This document shows, piece after piece, positions 7,425 to 16,963 of a stretch of DNA of 64,000 nt. Source of the DNA: Bradyrhizobium sp. RP6 (GTDB lineage Bacteria > Pseudomonadota > Alphaproteobacteria > Rhizobiales > Xanthobacteraceae); contig NZ_RQIT01000026.1 in NCBI RefSeq assembly GCF_003837805.1, positions 41,762-105,761 on the forward strand. Direction: 5' to 3'. The translations under genes were made by a program, and so were the position numbers. Under the pieces are notes generated by a model. The model was not told the DNA's origin. It saw only the letters and a program-made list of their open reading frames with translations, and did no database searches. The first letter of the stretch is position 1, and every line of letters begins with the position of its first letter.

Positions 7425-10400
7425 ATGAACGGGTCGCAATTCGAGCGCGCAAACATCGTGGCAGAAGAGCTGTCGGCGACGGTCGCCTCGAAAACGACTG
7501 ACCCGATTCAGGAACACAATTCGCGTCCCAAAGCCGAGGGCCTCTACGATCCGAGCCTGGAGAAGGATTCCTGCGGTGTCGGCTTCATCGCCAACATCAA
7601 GGGCAAGAAGTCGCACGAGATCGTCTCGGACGCGCTGAGCATCCTCTGCAATCTCGAGCATCGCGGCGCCGTCGGTGCCGACCCGCGCGCCGGTGACGGC
7701 GCCGGCATCCTGGTGCAGATCCCGCACGCCTTCTTCAGCCGCAAGGCCAAGGAGCTCGGCTTTGCGCTGCCGGGTCCCGGCGAATACGCCATCGGCGCGC
7801 TGTTCATGCCGCGCGACACCGCCTGGCGCAATGTCATCAAGAGCATCATCGCCGACCAGATCAGGGAAGAGGGCCTGACCCTGCTCGGCTGGCGCGACGT
7901 GCCGACCGACAATTCCTCGCTCGGCGTCACCGTGAAGCCGACCGAGCCCGCCTGCATGCAGGTGTTCATCGGCCGCAACGGCACCGCCAAGACCGAGGAC
8001 GAATTCGAGCGCCGGCTCTACATCCTGCGCAAGTCGATCTCGCAGGCGATCTACCAGCGCCGCGACCGCGGCCTTGCGGGCTATTATCCTTGCTCGATGT
8101 CCTGCCGCACCGTGATCTACAAGGGCATGTTCCTCGCCGACCAGCTCGGCAAGTACTATCCCGACCTGCACGAGAAGGACTTCGAGAGCGCGCTGGCCCT
8201 CGTCCACCAGCGCTTCTCGACCAATACCTTCCCGGCCTGGTCGCTGGCGCATCCCTACCGCATGATCGCGCATAACGGCGAGATCAACACGCTGCGCGGC
8301 AACACCAACTGGATGGCGGCGCGCCAGGCTTCGGTCAGCTCCGAGCTCTACGGCAAGGACATCAACCGGCTCTGGCCGATCTCCTATGAGGGCCAGTCCG
8401 ACACCGCCTGCTTCGACAACGCGCTCGAATTCCTGGTGCAGGGCGGCTACTCGCTGCCACACGCCGTGATGATGATGATTCCGGAGGCGTGGGCCGGCAA
8501 TCCCTTGATGGATGAGAAGCGCCGCGCCTTCTACGAATATCATGCCGCGCTGATGGAGCCGTGGGACGGCCCCGCCGCGATCGCCTTCACCGACGGCCGC
8601 CAGATCGGCGCCACGCTCGACCGCAACGGCCTCAGGCCCGCGCGCTATCTCGTCACCAAGGACGACCGCATCGTGATGGCGTCCGAGATGGGCGTGCTGA
8701 CCATCCCCGAGGACCAGATCATCACCAAGTGGCGCCTGCAGCCGGGCAAGATGCTGCTGGTCGACCTCGAACAGGGACGCCTGATCCCGGACGACGAGAT
8801 CAAGGCCGAGCTCGCCAAGAGCCATCCCTACAAGGAGTGGCTGGAGCGGACCCAGATCGTGCTGGAGGAGCTGCCGAAGGTTGCGACCACCGGCGTGCGC
8901 TCCAACCTGTCGCTGCTCGATCGCCAGCAGGCGTTCGGCTACAGCCAGGAAGACATCACCATCCTGATGACGCCGATGGCGGCCACGGGCGAGGAAGCCG
9001 CGGGATCGATGGGCAACGACACGCCGATCTCGGCGCTGTCGGACAGGGCCAAGCCGCTGTTCACCTACTTCAAGCAGAACTTCGCGCAGGTCACCAACCC
9101 GCCGATCGACCCGATCCGCGAGGAGCTGGTGATGAGCCTCGTCTCCATCATCGGACCGCGGCCGAACCTATTCGACCTCCAGGGCATGGCCACGACCAAG
9201 CGCCTCGAGGTGCGCCAGCCGATCCTGACCGATGCGGATCTGGAAAAGATCCGCTCGATCTCGGACGTGGCGGAGTCTCATTTCAAGTCGCGCACGCTCG
9301 ACACCACCTTCCATGCCGGGCTCGGCGCGGCCGGCATGGACCAAGTGCTCGACGAACTCTGCGCGCGCGCCGAAAGCGCGGTGCGCGAGGGCGTCAACAT
9401 CATCATCCTGTCCGACCGCATGGTCGGCACCGACCGGGTGCCGATCCCGGCACTGCTGGCCTGCGCCGCCGTGCATCATCATCTGATCCGCGTCGGACTG
9501 CGCACCTCGGTCGGTCTCGTCGTCGAATCCGGCGAGCCGCGCGAAGTGCATCACTTCGCCTGCCTCGCCGGCTACGGCGCCGAAGCGATCAATCCTTATC
9601 TGGCGTTCGAGACCATCATCGCGATGAAGGACCGGCTGCCCGGCTCGCTCGACGACTACGAGATCGTCAAGCGCTACATCAAGTCGATCGGCAAGGGCCT
9701 GCTCAAGGTGATGTCCAAGATGGGCATCTCGACCTACCAGTCCTATTGCGGCGCGCAGATCTTCGACGCGGTCGGCCTCAAGGCCGACTTCGTGTCGAAG
9801 TTCTTCGCGGGCACGCATACCCGGGTCGAGGGCGTCGGCTTGGCCGAGATCGCGGAAGAAGCCGTGCGCCGCCATGCCGATGCGTTCGGCGAGGCGCAGG
9901 TCTACAAGACCGCGCTCGACGTCGGCGGCGAATATGCCTATCGCAGCCGCGGCGAGGACCATGCCTGGACCGCCGAGTCTGTGTCGCTGCTCCAGCACGC
10001 CGCGCGCGGCAATTCGCAGGAGCGCTACCGCGCCTTCGCCAAGATCCTGAACGAGCAGTCCGAGCGCCTGCTGACGCTGCGAGGCCTGTTCCGGATCAAG
10101 AGCGCGGAGGAGGAGAAGCGCAAGCCCATCCCGCTCGACCAGGTCGAGCCGGCCAAGGATATCGTCAGGCGCTTCGCCACGGGCGCGATGAGTTTCGGCT
10201 CGATCTCGCGCGAGGCTCACACCACGCTCGCGATCGCCATGAACCGGATCGGCGGCAAGTCGAACACCGGCGAAGGCGGCGAGGAAGCCGACCGCTTCAA
10301 GCCGATGCCGAACGGCGATTCCATGCGCTCGGCGATCAAGCAGGTCGCCTCGGGCCGCTTCGGCGTCACCACGGAGTATCTCGTCAACTCCGACATGATG

Positions 10401-12158
10401 CAGATCAAGATGGCGCAAGGCGCCAAGCCCGGCGAAGGCGGCCAGCTGCCCGGCCACAAGGTCGACGCGACCATCGCAAAGGTCCGGCACTCGACGCCGG
10501 GCGTCGGCCTGATCTCGCCGCCGCCGCACCACGACATCTACTCGATCGAGGATCTGGCGCAGCTCATCTACGACCTCAAGAACGTCAACCCGACGGGCGA
10601 CGTTTCGGTCAAGCTCGTCTCCGAGATCGGCGTCGGCACGGTGGCCGCGGGCGTTGCCAAGGCGCGCGCCGACCATGTCACCATCGCGGGCTTCGAGGGC
10701 GGCACGGGTGCTTCGCCGCTGACCTCGATCAAGCACGCTGGCTCGCCGTGGGAGATCGGCCTCGCCGAAACCCATCAGACGCTGGTGCGCGAACGGCTGC
10801 GCAGCCGCATCGTGGTTCAGGTGGACGGCGGCTTCCGTACCGGCCGTGACGTCGTGATCGGCGCGCTGCTCGGCGCCGACGAGTTCGGCTTTGCCACTGC
10901 GCCCTTGATCGCGGCCGGCTGCATCATGATGCGCAAGTGCCATCTCAACACCTGCCCGGTCGGCGTCGCGACGCAGGACCCCGTCCTGCGCAAGCGCTTC
11001 ACCGGCCAGCCCGAGCACGTGATCAACTACTTCTTCTTCGTTGCCGAGGAAGTCCGCGAGATCATGGCGAGCCTCGGCTTCCGCACCTTCAACGAGATGG
11101 TCGGCCAGGTGCAGCTGCTCGACCAGACCAAGCTGGTCGCGCACTGGAAGGCCAAGGGCCTCGATTTCTCCAAGCTCTTCCTCAAGCAGAAGGAAGAGAA
11201 GGGCCAGAAGATCTATCATTCCGAGCGCCAGAACCATCATCTGGAGGCGGTGCTCGACCGCACGCTGATCGAGCGGGCGCAGCCCGCGCTCGACCGCGGC
11301 GCGCCGGTGAAGATCGAGGCCGCGATCAACAGCACCAACCGCTCCGCCGGCGCCATGCTGTCGGGCGCGGTGGCCAAGATCTACGGCCATGCCGGCCTGC
11401 CGCACGACACGATCCATGTCAGCCTCAAGGGCACCGCCGGGCAGGCCTTCGGCGCGTGGCTCGCCCACGGCGTCACCTTCGAGCTCGAGGGTGAAGGCAA
11501 CGACTATGTCGGCAAGGGCCTCTCGGGCGGCAAGATCATCGTCAAGCCGCCGAAGAACTCCGCGATCGTGCCGGAAGAGAGCATCATCGTCGGCAACACC
11601 GTGATGTACGGCGCGATCGAGGGCGAATGCTACTTCCGCGGCATCGCCGGCGAACGTTTTGCCGTGCGCAATTCCGGCGCCGTCGCGGTGGTCGAAGGCG
11701 CCGGCGATCATTGCTGCGAATACATGACCGGCGGCATCGTGGTCGTGCTCGGCAAGACCGGGCGCAACTTCGCGGCCGGCATGTCCGGCGGCATCGCCTA
11801 TGTGCTGGACGAGGCTGGCGACTTCGACAAGCTGTGCAACCTCAGCATGGTCGAGCTCGAGCCGGTGCTGTCGGAGGAGCTGATCAACGCCGGCACCTAT
11901 CACCATTCCGGTGATCTCGAGGCGCACGGCCGGGTCGACGTGTTCAGGAACCTGCTCGCCTCCGATGTCGAGCGCCTGCACGTCCTGATCTCGCGCCATG
12001 CCAAGGCGACCGGCTCCAAGCGCGCCGCCGACATCCTCGCCAAATGGAAGGAATGGCTGCCCAAATTCCGCAAGGTGATGCCGGTCGAGTACCGGCGCGC
12101 GCTGCGCGAGATGGCCGCCAACGCGGACGCCGAGCCGAAAATCGCGATCGGGGCGTAA
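7425..12158 (+). CDS. gltB: Glutamate synthase (NADPH) large subunit
   Basis: 1577 residues, the normal size for bacterial GltB. It makes two glutamates from glutamine and 2-oxoglutarate. The glutaminase domain starts at Cys50 in 'SLEKDSCGVGF', so about 49 residues should be removed to expose the catalytic Cys. The central and FMN-binding synthase domains follow. The 3Fe-4S cluster cysteines are near 1166, 1172 and 1177 ('CHLNTCPVGVATQD'). The C-terminal beta-helix GXGXG-type domain closes the protein. ATG 7425 follows GGAGAGGA. gltD lies 145 bases downstream with a palindromic repeat in between. Confidence 0.97.
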   Translation: MNGSQFERANIVAEELSATVASKTTDPIQEHNSRPKAEGLYDPSLEKDSCGVGFIANIKGKKSHEIVSDALSILCNLEHRGAVGADPRAGDGAGILVQIPHAFFSRKAKELGFALPGPGEYAIGALFMPRDTAWRNVIKSIIADQIREEGLTLLGWRDVPTDNSSLGVTVKPTEPACMQVFIGRNGTAKTEDEFERRLYILRKSISQAIYQRRDRGLAGYYPCSMSCRTVIYKGMFLADQLGKYYPDLHEKDFESALALVHQRFSTNTFPAWSLAHPYRMIAHNGEINTLRGNTNWMAARQASVSSELYGKDINRLWPISYEGQSDTACFDNALEFLVQGGYSLPHAVMMMIPEAWAGNPLMDEKRRAFYEYHAALMEPWDGPAAIAFTDGRQIGATLDRNGLRPARYLVTKDDRIVMASEMGVLTIPEDQIITKWRLQPGKMLLVDLEQGRLIPDDEIKAELAKSHPYKEWLERTQIVLEELPKVATTGVRSNLSLLDRQQAFGYSQEDITILMTPMAATGEEAAGSMGNDTPISALSDRAKPLFTYFKQNFAQVTNPPIDPIREELVMSLVSIIGPRPNLFDLQGMATTKRLEVRQPILTDADLEKIRSISDVAESHFKSRTLDTTFHAGLGAAGMDQVLDELCARAESAVREGVNIIILSDRMVGTDRVPIPALLACAAVHHHLIRVGLRTSVGLVVESGEPREVHHFACLAGYGAEAINPYLAFETIIAMKDRLPGSLDDYEIVKRYIKSIGKGLLKVMSKMGISTYQSYCGAQIFDAVGLKADFVSKFFAGTHTRVEGVGLAEIAEEAVRRHADAFGEAQVYKTALDVGGEYAYRSRGEDHAWTAESVSLLQHAARGNSQERYRAFAKILNEQSERLLTLRGLFRIKSAEEEKRKPIPLDQVEPAKDIVRRFATGAMSFGSISREAHTTLAIAMNRIGGKSNTGEGGEEADRFKPMPNGDSMRSAIKQVASGRFGVTTEYLVNSDMMQIKMAQGAKPGEGGQLPGHKVDATIAKVRHSTPGVGLISPPPHHDIYSIEDLAQLIYDLKNVNPTGDVSVKLVSEIGVGTVAAGVAKARADHVTIAGFEGGTGASPLTSIKHAGSPWEIGLAETHQTLVRERLRSRIVVQVDGGFRTGRDVVIGALLGADEFGFATAPLIAAGCIMMRKCHLNTCPVGVATQDPVLRKRFTGQPEHVINYFFFVAEEVREIMASLGFRTFNEMVGQVQLLDQTKLVAHWKAKGLDFSKLFLKQKEEKGQKIYHSERQNHHLEAVLDRTLIERAQPALDRGAPVKIEAAINSTNRSAGAMLSGAVAKIYGHAGLPHDTIHVSLKGTAGQAFGAWLAHGVTFELEGEGNDYVGKGLSGGKIIVKPPKNSAIVPEESIIVGNTVMYGAIEGECYFRGIAGERFAVRNSGAVAVVEGAGDHCCEYMTGGIVVVLGKTGRNFAAGMSGGIAYVLDEAGDFDKLCNLSMVELEPVLSEELINAGTYHHSGDLEAHGRVDVFRNLLASDVERLHVLISRHAKATGSKRAADILAKWKEWLPKFRKVMPVEYRRALREMAANADAEPKIAIGA

Positions 12159-12170
12159 GGCATTACACCT

Positions 12171-12256
12171 CGTCATTGCTAGCGAAGCGAAGCAATCCAG
12201 AATCTCTCCACGGAAAAAGACTGGATTGCTCCGTCGCTTCGCTCCTCGCAATGACG
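12171..12256. repeat. Dispersed palindromic repeat, family A, copy 1 (between gltB and gltD)
   Basis: CGTCATTGC at one end pairs with GCAATGACG at the other, and internal GAAGCAATCCAG pairs with CTGGATTGCT, giving a long cruciform of about 86 bases. A close copy lies at 23839-23925. Confidence 0.85.
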
Positions 12257-12303
12257 GTGAGCAAACAACAAGACGAACTTAAGCGGCAGGGACTTCGGGT
12301 TTA

Positions 12304-13755
12304 ATGGGCAAGATCACGGGTTTTCTGGAAATCGAACGGCACGACCGCAAGTACACCCCGGTCGCCGAGCGCGTGAAGCATTACAAGGAATTCGTCGTTC
12401 CGCTCTCCGAGAAGGAGCTGCGCGACCAGGCCGCGCGCTGCATGAATTGCGGCATCCCCTATTGCCACGGCACCGGCTCGGTGGCGCCCGGCACGCCCGG
12501 CTGCCCGGTCAACAACCAGATCCCGGACTGGAACGACCTCGTCTATCAGGACAATTGGGAAGAGGCCTCGCGCAATCTGCACTCGACCAACAATTTCCCG
12601 GAGTTCACGGGCCGCATCTGCCCGGCGCCGTGTGAGGCGTCCTGCACGCTCAACATCGACGACAACCCCGTCACCATCAAGACCATCGAATGCGCGATCG
12701 TCGACCGCGCCTGGGACAATGGCTGGCTGAAGCCGGAGATCGCCGCCCACAAGACCGGCAAGAAGGTCGCGGTGATCGGCTCCGGCCCGGCCGGCATGGC
12801 CTGCGCGCAGCAGCTGGCGCGCGCCGGCCACGACGTCCATGTCTACGAGAAGTACGCCAAGGCCGGCGGACTGCTGCGTTACGGCATCCCCGACTTCAAG
12901 ATGGAGAAGGGCATCATCGACCGCCGTGTGGCGCAGATGGAAGCCGAAGGCGTCACGTTCCACTACAACAGCCATGTCGGCGCCGAGGGCAATGTCGATC
13001 CGCGCGAGATGCTCAACCAGTACGACGCGGTGGCGCTGACCGGCGGCGCGGAAGCCCCGCGCGACCTGCCGATCCCCGGCCGCGACCTCGCCGGCATCCA
13101 CTACGCCATGGATTTCCTGCCGCAGCAGAACCGCCGCGTCTCCGAGGAGCCGCTCGGCGGCGTCCAGGAGATCCTGGCCGGCGGCAAGCACGTGGTCGTC
13201 ATCGGCGGCGGCGACACGGGAAGCGACTGCATCGGCACCTCGCTGCGCCAGGGCGCGCTGTCGGTGACCCAGCTCGAGATCATGCCCGCGCCCCCCGAGC
13301 GCGAGAACAAGGGTCTGACCTGGCCGAACTGGCCGCTGAAGATGCGGACATCCTCGAGCCAGGCCGAAGGCGCAATCCGCGAATATGCCGTGCTGACCCA
13401 GAAGTTCTCCGGCGAGAACGGCAAGGTCAAGAAGCTGCACTGCGTGCGCGTCGACGACAAGTTCAAGCCGCTTCCCGGCACCGAGTTCGAGCTCGACGCC
13501 GACCTCGTCCTGCTCGCGATGGGCTTCGTCCATCCCGTGCACGAAGGCCTGCTCAAGCTGCTCGCGGTCGACCTCGACCCGCGCGGCAACGTCAAGGCCA
13601 ACACGCTGGATTACCAGACCTCGCGCCCGAACGTGTTCACCGCCGGCGACATGCGCCGCGGCCAGTCGCTGGTGGTGTGGGCGATCCGCGAGGGCCGGCT
13701 ATGCGCAAGGTCGATCGACACGTTCCTGATGGGGAAGACGGATCTGCCGCGGTAG
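12304..13755 (+). CDS. gltD: Glutamate synthase (NADPH) small subunit
   Basis: 483 residues, typical. It passes electrons from NADPH to GltB through FAD and two 4Fe-4S clusters. The N-terminal Cys-rich part is visible from residue 46 ('CMNCGIPYCH', 'GCPVNNQIPDWN', 'CPAPCEASC'). The FAD-binding GxGxxG is at about 157 ('VIGSGPAGMACAQQL') and the NADPH-binding motif near 298 ('VVIGGGDTGSD'). The C-terminal 'FTAGDMRRGQSLVVWAIREGR' closes the FAD site. It is probably co-transcribed with gltB and ended by the terminator at 13791. Confidence 0.97.
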   Translation: MGKITGFLEIERHDRKYTPVAERVKHYKEFVVPLSEKELRDQAARCMNCGIPYCHGTGSVAPGTPGCPVNNQIPDWNDLVYQDNWEEASRNLHSTNNFPEFTGRICPAPCEASCTLNIDDNPVTIKTIECAIVDRAWDNGWLKPEIAAHKTGKKVAVIGSGPAGMACAQQLARAGHDVHVYEKYAKAGGLLRYGIPDFKMEKGIIDRRVAQMEAEGVTFHYNSHVGAEGNVDPREMLNQYDAVALTGGAEAPRDLPIPGRDLAGIHYAMDFLPQQNRRVSEEPLGGVQEILAGGKHVVVIGGGDTGSDCIGTSLRQGALSVTQLEIMPAPPERENKGLTWPNWPLKMRTSSSQAEGAIREYAVLTQKFSGENGKVKKLHCVRVDDKFKPLPGTEFELDADLVLLAMGFVHPVHEGLLKLLAVDLDPRGNVKANTLDYQTSRPNVFTAGDMRRGQSLVVWAIREGRLCARSIDTFLMGKTDLPR

Positions 13756-13790
13756 TTCTCGCTCCGCTGCTAGATTTACGAACGATGTCA

Positions 13791-13817
13791 TCGCCCGCGA
13801 AAGCGGGCGATTTTTTT
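13791..13817 (+). terminator. Rho-independent terminator after gltD
   Basis: TCGCCCGC and GCGGGCGA form an 8-bp stem with a tetraloop, followed by seven T residues, 36 bases past the gltD stop. Confidence 0.9.
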
Positions 13818-13951
13818 AAGGCCGTGGCCGTCGTGCTTCGTACGCTCGGCCAGGCGGAATGGTCACGCCGCACAACTAGACGCGAGGCGGTTCACGATGC
13901 ACATTTGTGCCGTATTTACCCAGGCCAGCTGCTAACCGCGACGATCATTCG

Positions 13952-14995
13952 ATGCCGCTCACATCCAAGCACACATTCCGGATTGGAAGCTACGGACGTT
14001 CGACAACCGATGAGGGTTGGGAAAAGCTAGAACCAGAACATATCCGCGTGTGGCAATCGGCACTTAGCCTGCTGAGTGCGCGAACAATGAAAGTGCAGAA
14101 CTGCACGGTCAGGATCGAAGCCAATTGGATGCCAATCCTGCGGAAGCAAGAGAAGCATTACAACGTAATGAAGCGTTTACAGAAAGGAGCAGCCAGCAAA
14201 GCGGAATTGCGTTCGATTCTTGAAGGCTTCCCTGAGCGGAGCACCGAGATCGAAATCACCACGGAGATGCAAGGAGACGAAGTCTCCGAAGAGGCTGCGA
14301 AAAATCTCGCCACCAGCGTAATAGAATCCTACCTGTACGATTTCTTCGCGATCCTCAACGTCTCTGCACCTGGCTGCTGTGATTTCTATCGCGGCCAGCT
14401 TGTTGGAGGCAGCTTCGAGAGAGACATTCCGCTATCGGGTTTTTATTTTGATATCGCCGTTGTGGGGACGCTAGAAAAGGAGTGGCAACAAATTAGAACA
14501 TTGCCGCTAGCCCAAACAGTCCGCTGGTACGATTCTGTTCGTTCCGACATTCGACAGATCCCCCAAAATCCTATGGAGAGGGCCCTTTTCGCTCTGCTGC
14601 ACATATCCAAAATAGACACGGACCCAATGATCGTCATCTGGCTCTTTTACGCTTTTGAGAGTCTGTTTCAAACAAGAGCAGGCGAGAATTTCTCATCGCT
14701 GGTTCAACGGATAATTTTGCTATTCAATTTAGACGATACTCAAGCCAAAATTGTTCGTCGAGAATTTCGCGAACTCTACAACACAAGAAGCGCGATTGTT
14801 CACGGTGGATTTGAGATTGCACACCCAATGCAAAACGAGGTTTTGGACAAGGCGATCGACGATCATCGGCTTAGAATATCTGAGACCGCTGAGTTTGGGC
14901 TAGCTTTGCTGCTAGCAGCCATACAAGAAACCATAGCACGCGGATGGAGATATCCGATCTTTAGCGAACGACTGGACGGCTCCAAGATCGGTTAA
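13952..14995 (+). CDS. Uncharacterised protein with HEPN-like (ApeA-type) C-terminal motif
   Basis: 347 residues, no signal peptide or membrane segment. The C-terminal helical part contains 'FRELYNTRSAIVHGG', with R279-x4-H284 matching the R-x4-6-H catalytic motif of HEPN ribonucleases and the wording seen in ApeA-like HEPN domains. The N-terminal two-thirds is not recognised. Base and codon use differ from the neighbours: many A/T-ending codons (AAA, ATA, TTT) between very GC-rich genes, which suggests recent transfer. It stands alone between the gltD terminator and a converging gene. HEPN proteins of this type often act in phage defence, but there is no direct support for that role here. 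Confidence 0.65.
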   Translation: MPLTSKHTFRIGSYGRSTTDEGWEKLEPEHIRVWQSALSLLSARTMKVQNCTVRIEANWMPILRKQEKHYNVMKRLQKGAASKAELRSILEGFPERSTEIEITTEMQGDEVSEEAAKNLATSVIESYLYDFFAILNVSAPGCCDFYRGQLVGGSFERDIPLSGFYFDIAVVGTLEKEWQQIRTLPLAQTVRWYDSVRSDIRQIPQNPMERALFALLHISKIDTDPMIVIWLFYAFESLFQTRAGENFSSLVQRIILLFNLDDTQAKIVRREFRELYNTRSAIVHGGFEIAHPMQNEVLDKAIDDHRLRISETAEFGLALLLAAIQETIARGWRYPIFSERLDGSKIG

Positions 14996-15029
14996 CAAAT
15001 AGCCAACCATACGAACTAAGTGGCACGGA

Positions 15030-16772
15030 TCAATTCTGCAGCCTCACCCCCAGCAGCACCACCGTGCCTTGCGAACTCGCGCTCGCCACGTTCGAATCCA
15101 GGATGTCGTGGCGCAGCGTGCCCTTGACCCAGATGTTGCGGTTGAGCTTGTAGATCAGGTTGCCTTCGAGTGAGTAGGTTTTGTCGTTGCGACCCTGGTT
15201 CTGGTAGTCGTACGTGCCGTAGGTGAACTTGCCGACCGCGGTGAGCCAGCGGCGGAAGTCGTGGTCGACTTCGGCGGCGTAGGTGCGCACCAGGACGCCG
15301 GAGGAGCCGGGGATCGTGGTCTCGTTGATCTGCGTGTCGGTGAAGAGCTTCACCGTGGTGAGGCCGCTGGCATTCCAGATCAGGGAGCCCGTGGTGAGGA
15401 AGCCGGAGAGCTGGCTGAGACGCGGGTCGGTATAGTTGCGCGCGGAATAGCCGACCGAGATCTCGCCGGTGAGGATGCGCGAGAACTCGAAGGACGAGCC
15501 GACCTTGGCGTAGCCGCCGTTCGAGTCGCGGAAATAACCATTGCGGTCGGCGGCCTGGTCGTGGACGCGGGTGTCGCCTTCAATTTCGACGAACGGCTTC
15601 AGGCCGGGCTTCAGATCATAGGAGAAGCGCCCGACGCCGCCATACTGGTTGAAGTCGCGGTCGGTGTTGGGGAAGATCGAGCCGTCGGTGAGCTTCGAAT
15701 CCGTGTAGGCGGTGCGATCGATGGTGGCGCCGGCGGAGACCTGGAAGCGATTAAAGGTCTGGTCGAAGCCGATCGTCGTGCCATAGGCGGCATAGACCGG
15801 ATATTTCTGCAGGCCGGCCTGCACGTTCGGGCTGCCCGGATTGTCGGTGGCGAGCCGCAGGCGCAGCTGCGAGAGAAGCTTGAAGTCGCGGGTGACGTCG
15901 AGCCGGCCATCGACATGGCCGGTGAAATCGGGACGGTTGGCCTCGACCGGCGACGGCGAGGCGAGGCCGTCGATCGTCGCCGGCATGTTGTTGGTGTAGC
16001 CCGAGAACGAGCCGCGCAGATCGGCGACCAGCGCATGGCGCTCCCAATCGGACACCACGAGCAGATCCGGCGCGATCACATAGGCCGGCGAACCGACAGG
16101 CTTGTTGAGGCGCGTCGGATTGGTGTCGTAGCCCGCGGAGAGTTCGAGCCCGCCCTTGATCAGGAAGCTGCCGGCATAATCGCCGACGGCACCAAACGGA
16201 TCCTCATCGGCCCTCAGGCGGCGGCGCAGCGGCTGGCCAGGCACGTTGCCCGCCATCGCCGGCGGCACCGGGACCTTGTGTGCGGTCTCGGAGGGCGGCG
16301 GCGCGATGCGCGGCGGAGTGAGCGTGCGCTCCGGTGTTGCAGGCGGGGCCTTCGAGCCCGGACCGGCCGCGCGCTTCGGCTTCGGCTGGCCGGGATAAAG
16401 CTTTGGCTGCTGCCGTTTGCGGTTGAGCGAGTCGTAGCCGGAGCTGCTCGCGCCGGTGGCTGCGGGCAGGCCGTAGGTCGGGACCTGACCGACGCGCGAG
16501 GCCGCCGACCTCTCGCTGGCCTTGCGAGGATCGGCATTGGGATCGGGCAGCGTCGGCAACGCATCCGATGGCGCCTGCGGCACGCCCGCGGTGCGGCGCG
16601 TCGGCAACGTGTCGGGCGCGGCAAAGCCGCCGCGGTTGGGATTGAACAGGTCGGGCGTGAGGTTCTGGGCGGCCGCCGGGCCGCTTCCGAGGGCGGTCAG
16701 CGCGAGGCATGGCAAAGCCGCGCGCAGGAAATGCTCGCGTTTGCTCCGGCCAGTGCCTGGAGACGACCCCAC
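15030..16772 (-). CDS. Outer-membrane beta-barrel protein (BBP2-like)
   Basis: 580 residues. A basic N-terminus and hydrophobic stretch ending at A-A-A-Q form a signal peptide. Residues ~40-190 are a Pro/Ala/Arg-rich, probably disordered periplasmic region. From ~200 on, alternating-hydrophobicity strands with Gly/Tyr/Asp turns ('AGYDTNPTRL', 'GVGRFSYDLKPGLKPFVEIEGD') run to a C-terminal strand ending in Leu-Gln-Asn, typical of a barrel. This matches the rhizobial 'outer membrane beta-barrel' group often next to exopolysaccharide genes; here it is divergent from kdsD, a lipopolysaccharide gene. Function unknown. The start is a GTG. Confidence 0.75.
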   Translation of the reverse strand: MGSSPGTGRSKREHFLRAALPCLALTALGSGPAAAQNLTPDLFNPNRGGFAAPDTLPTRRTAGVPQAPSDALPTLPDPNADPRKASERSAASRVGQVPTYGLPAATGASSSGYDSLNRKRQQPKLYPGQPKPKRAAGPGSKAPPATPERTLTPPRIAPPPSETAHKVPVPPAMAGNVPGQPLRRRLRADEDPFGAVGDYAGSFLIKGGLELSAGYDTNPTRLNKPVGSPAYVIAPDLLVVSDWERHALVADLRGSFSGYTNNMPATIDGLASPSPVEANRPDFTGHVDGRLDVTRDFKLLSQLRLRLATDNPGSPNVQAGLQKYPVYAAYGTTIGFDQTFNRFQVSAGATIDRTAYTDSKLTDGSIFPNTDRDFNQYGGVGRFSYDLKPGLKPFVEIEGDTRVHDQAADRNGYFRDSNGGYAKVGSSFEFSRILTGEISVGYSARNYTDPRLSQLSGFLTTGSLIWNASGLTTVKLFTDTQINETTIPGSSGVLVRTYAAEVDHDFRRWLTAVGKFTYGTYDYQNQGRNDKTYSLEGNLIYKLNRNIWVKGTLRHDILDSNVASASSQGTVVLLGVRLQN

Positions 16773-16963
16773 GATGGAACAACCTCAACAAAATCAAACA
16801 CTTCCACGATCGCCCCGGCCGGCCGGCAGGAGCCATCGTTAATGGAGTTAAAACAATTATGGTTAATGACCCGTTGAGGGTGTCGGAGCACTCGTCGCCT
16901 CGCTTGTCGGGGCGTGCTAAGCAGGCGCCAACGGGCGAACGCCCATCCTCCCTGGACCAGACC

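Noticed and set aside
9168..12251. 1027-codon minus-strand open frame opposite gltB
   Set aside because: Shadow frame caused by high GC; composition is Arg/Asp/His-rich without any domain, and gltB on the other strand is certain.
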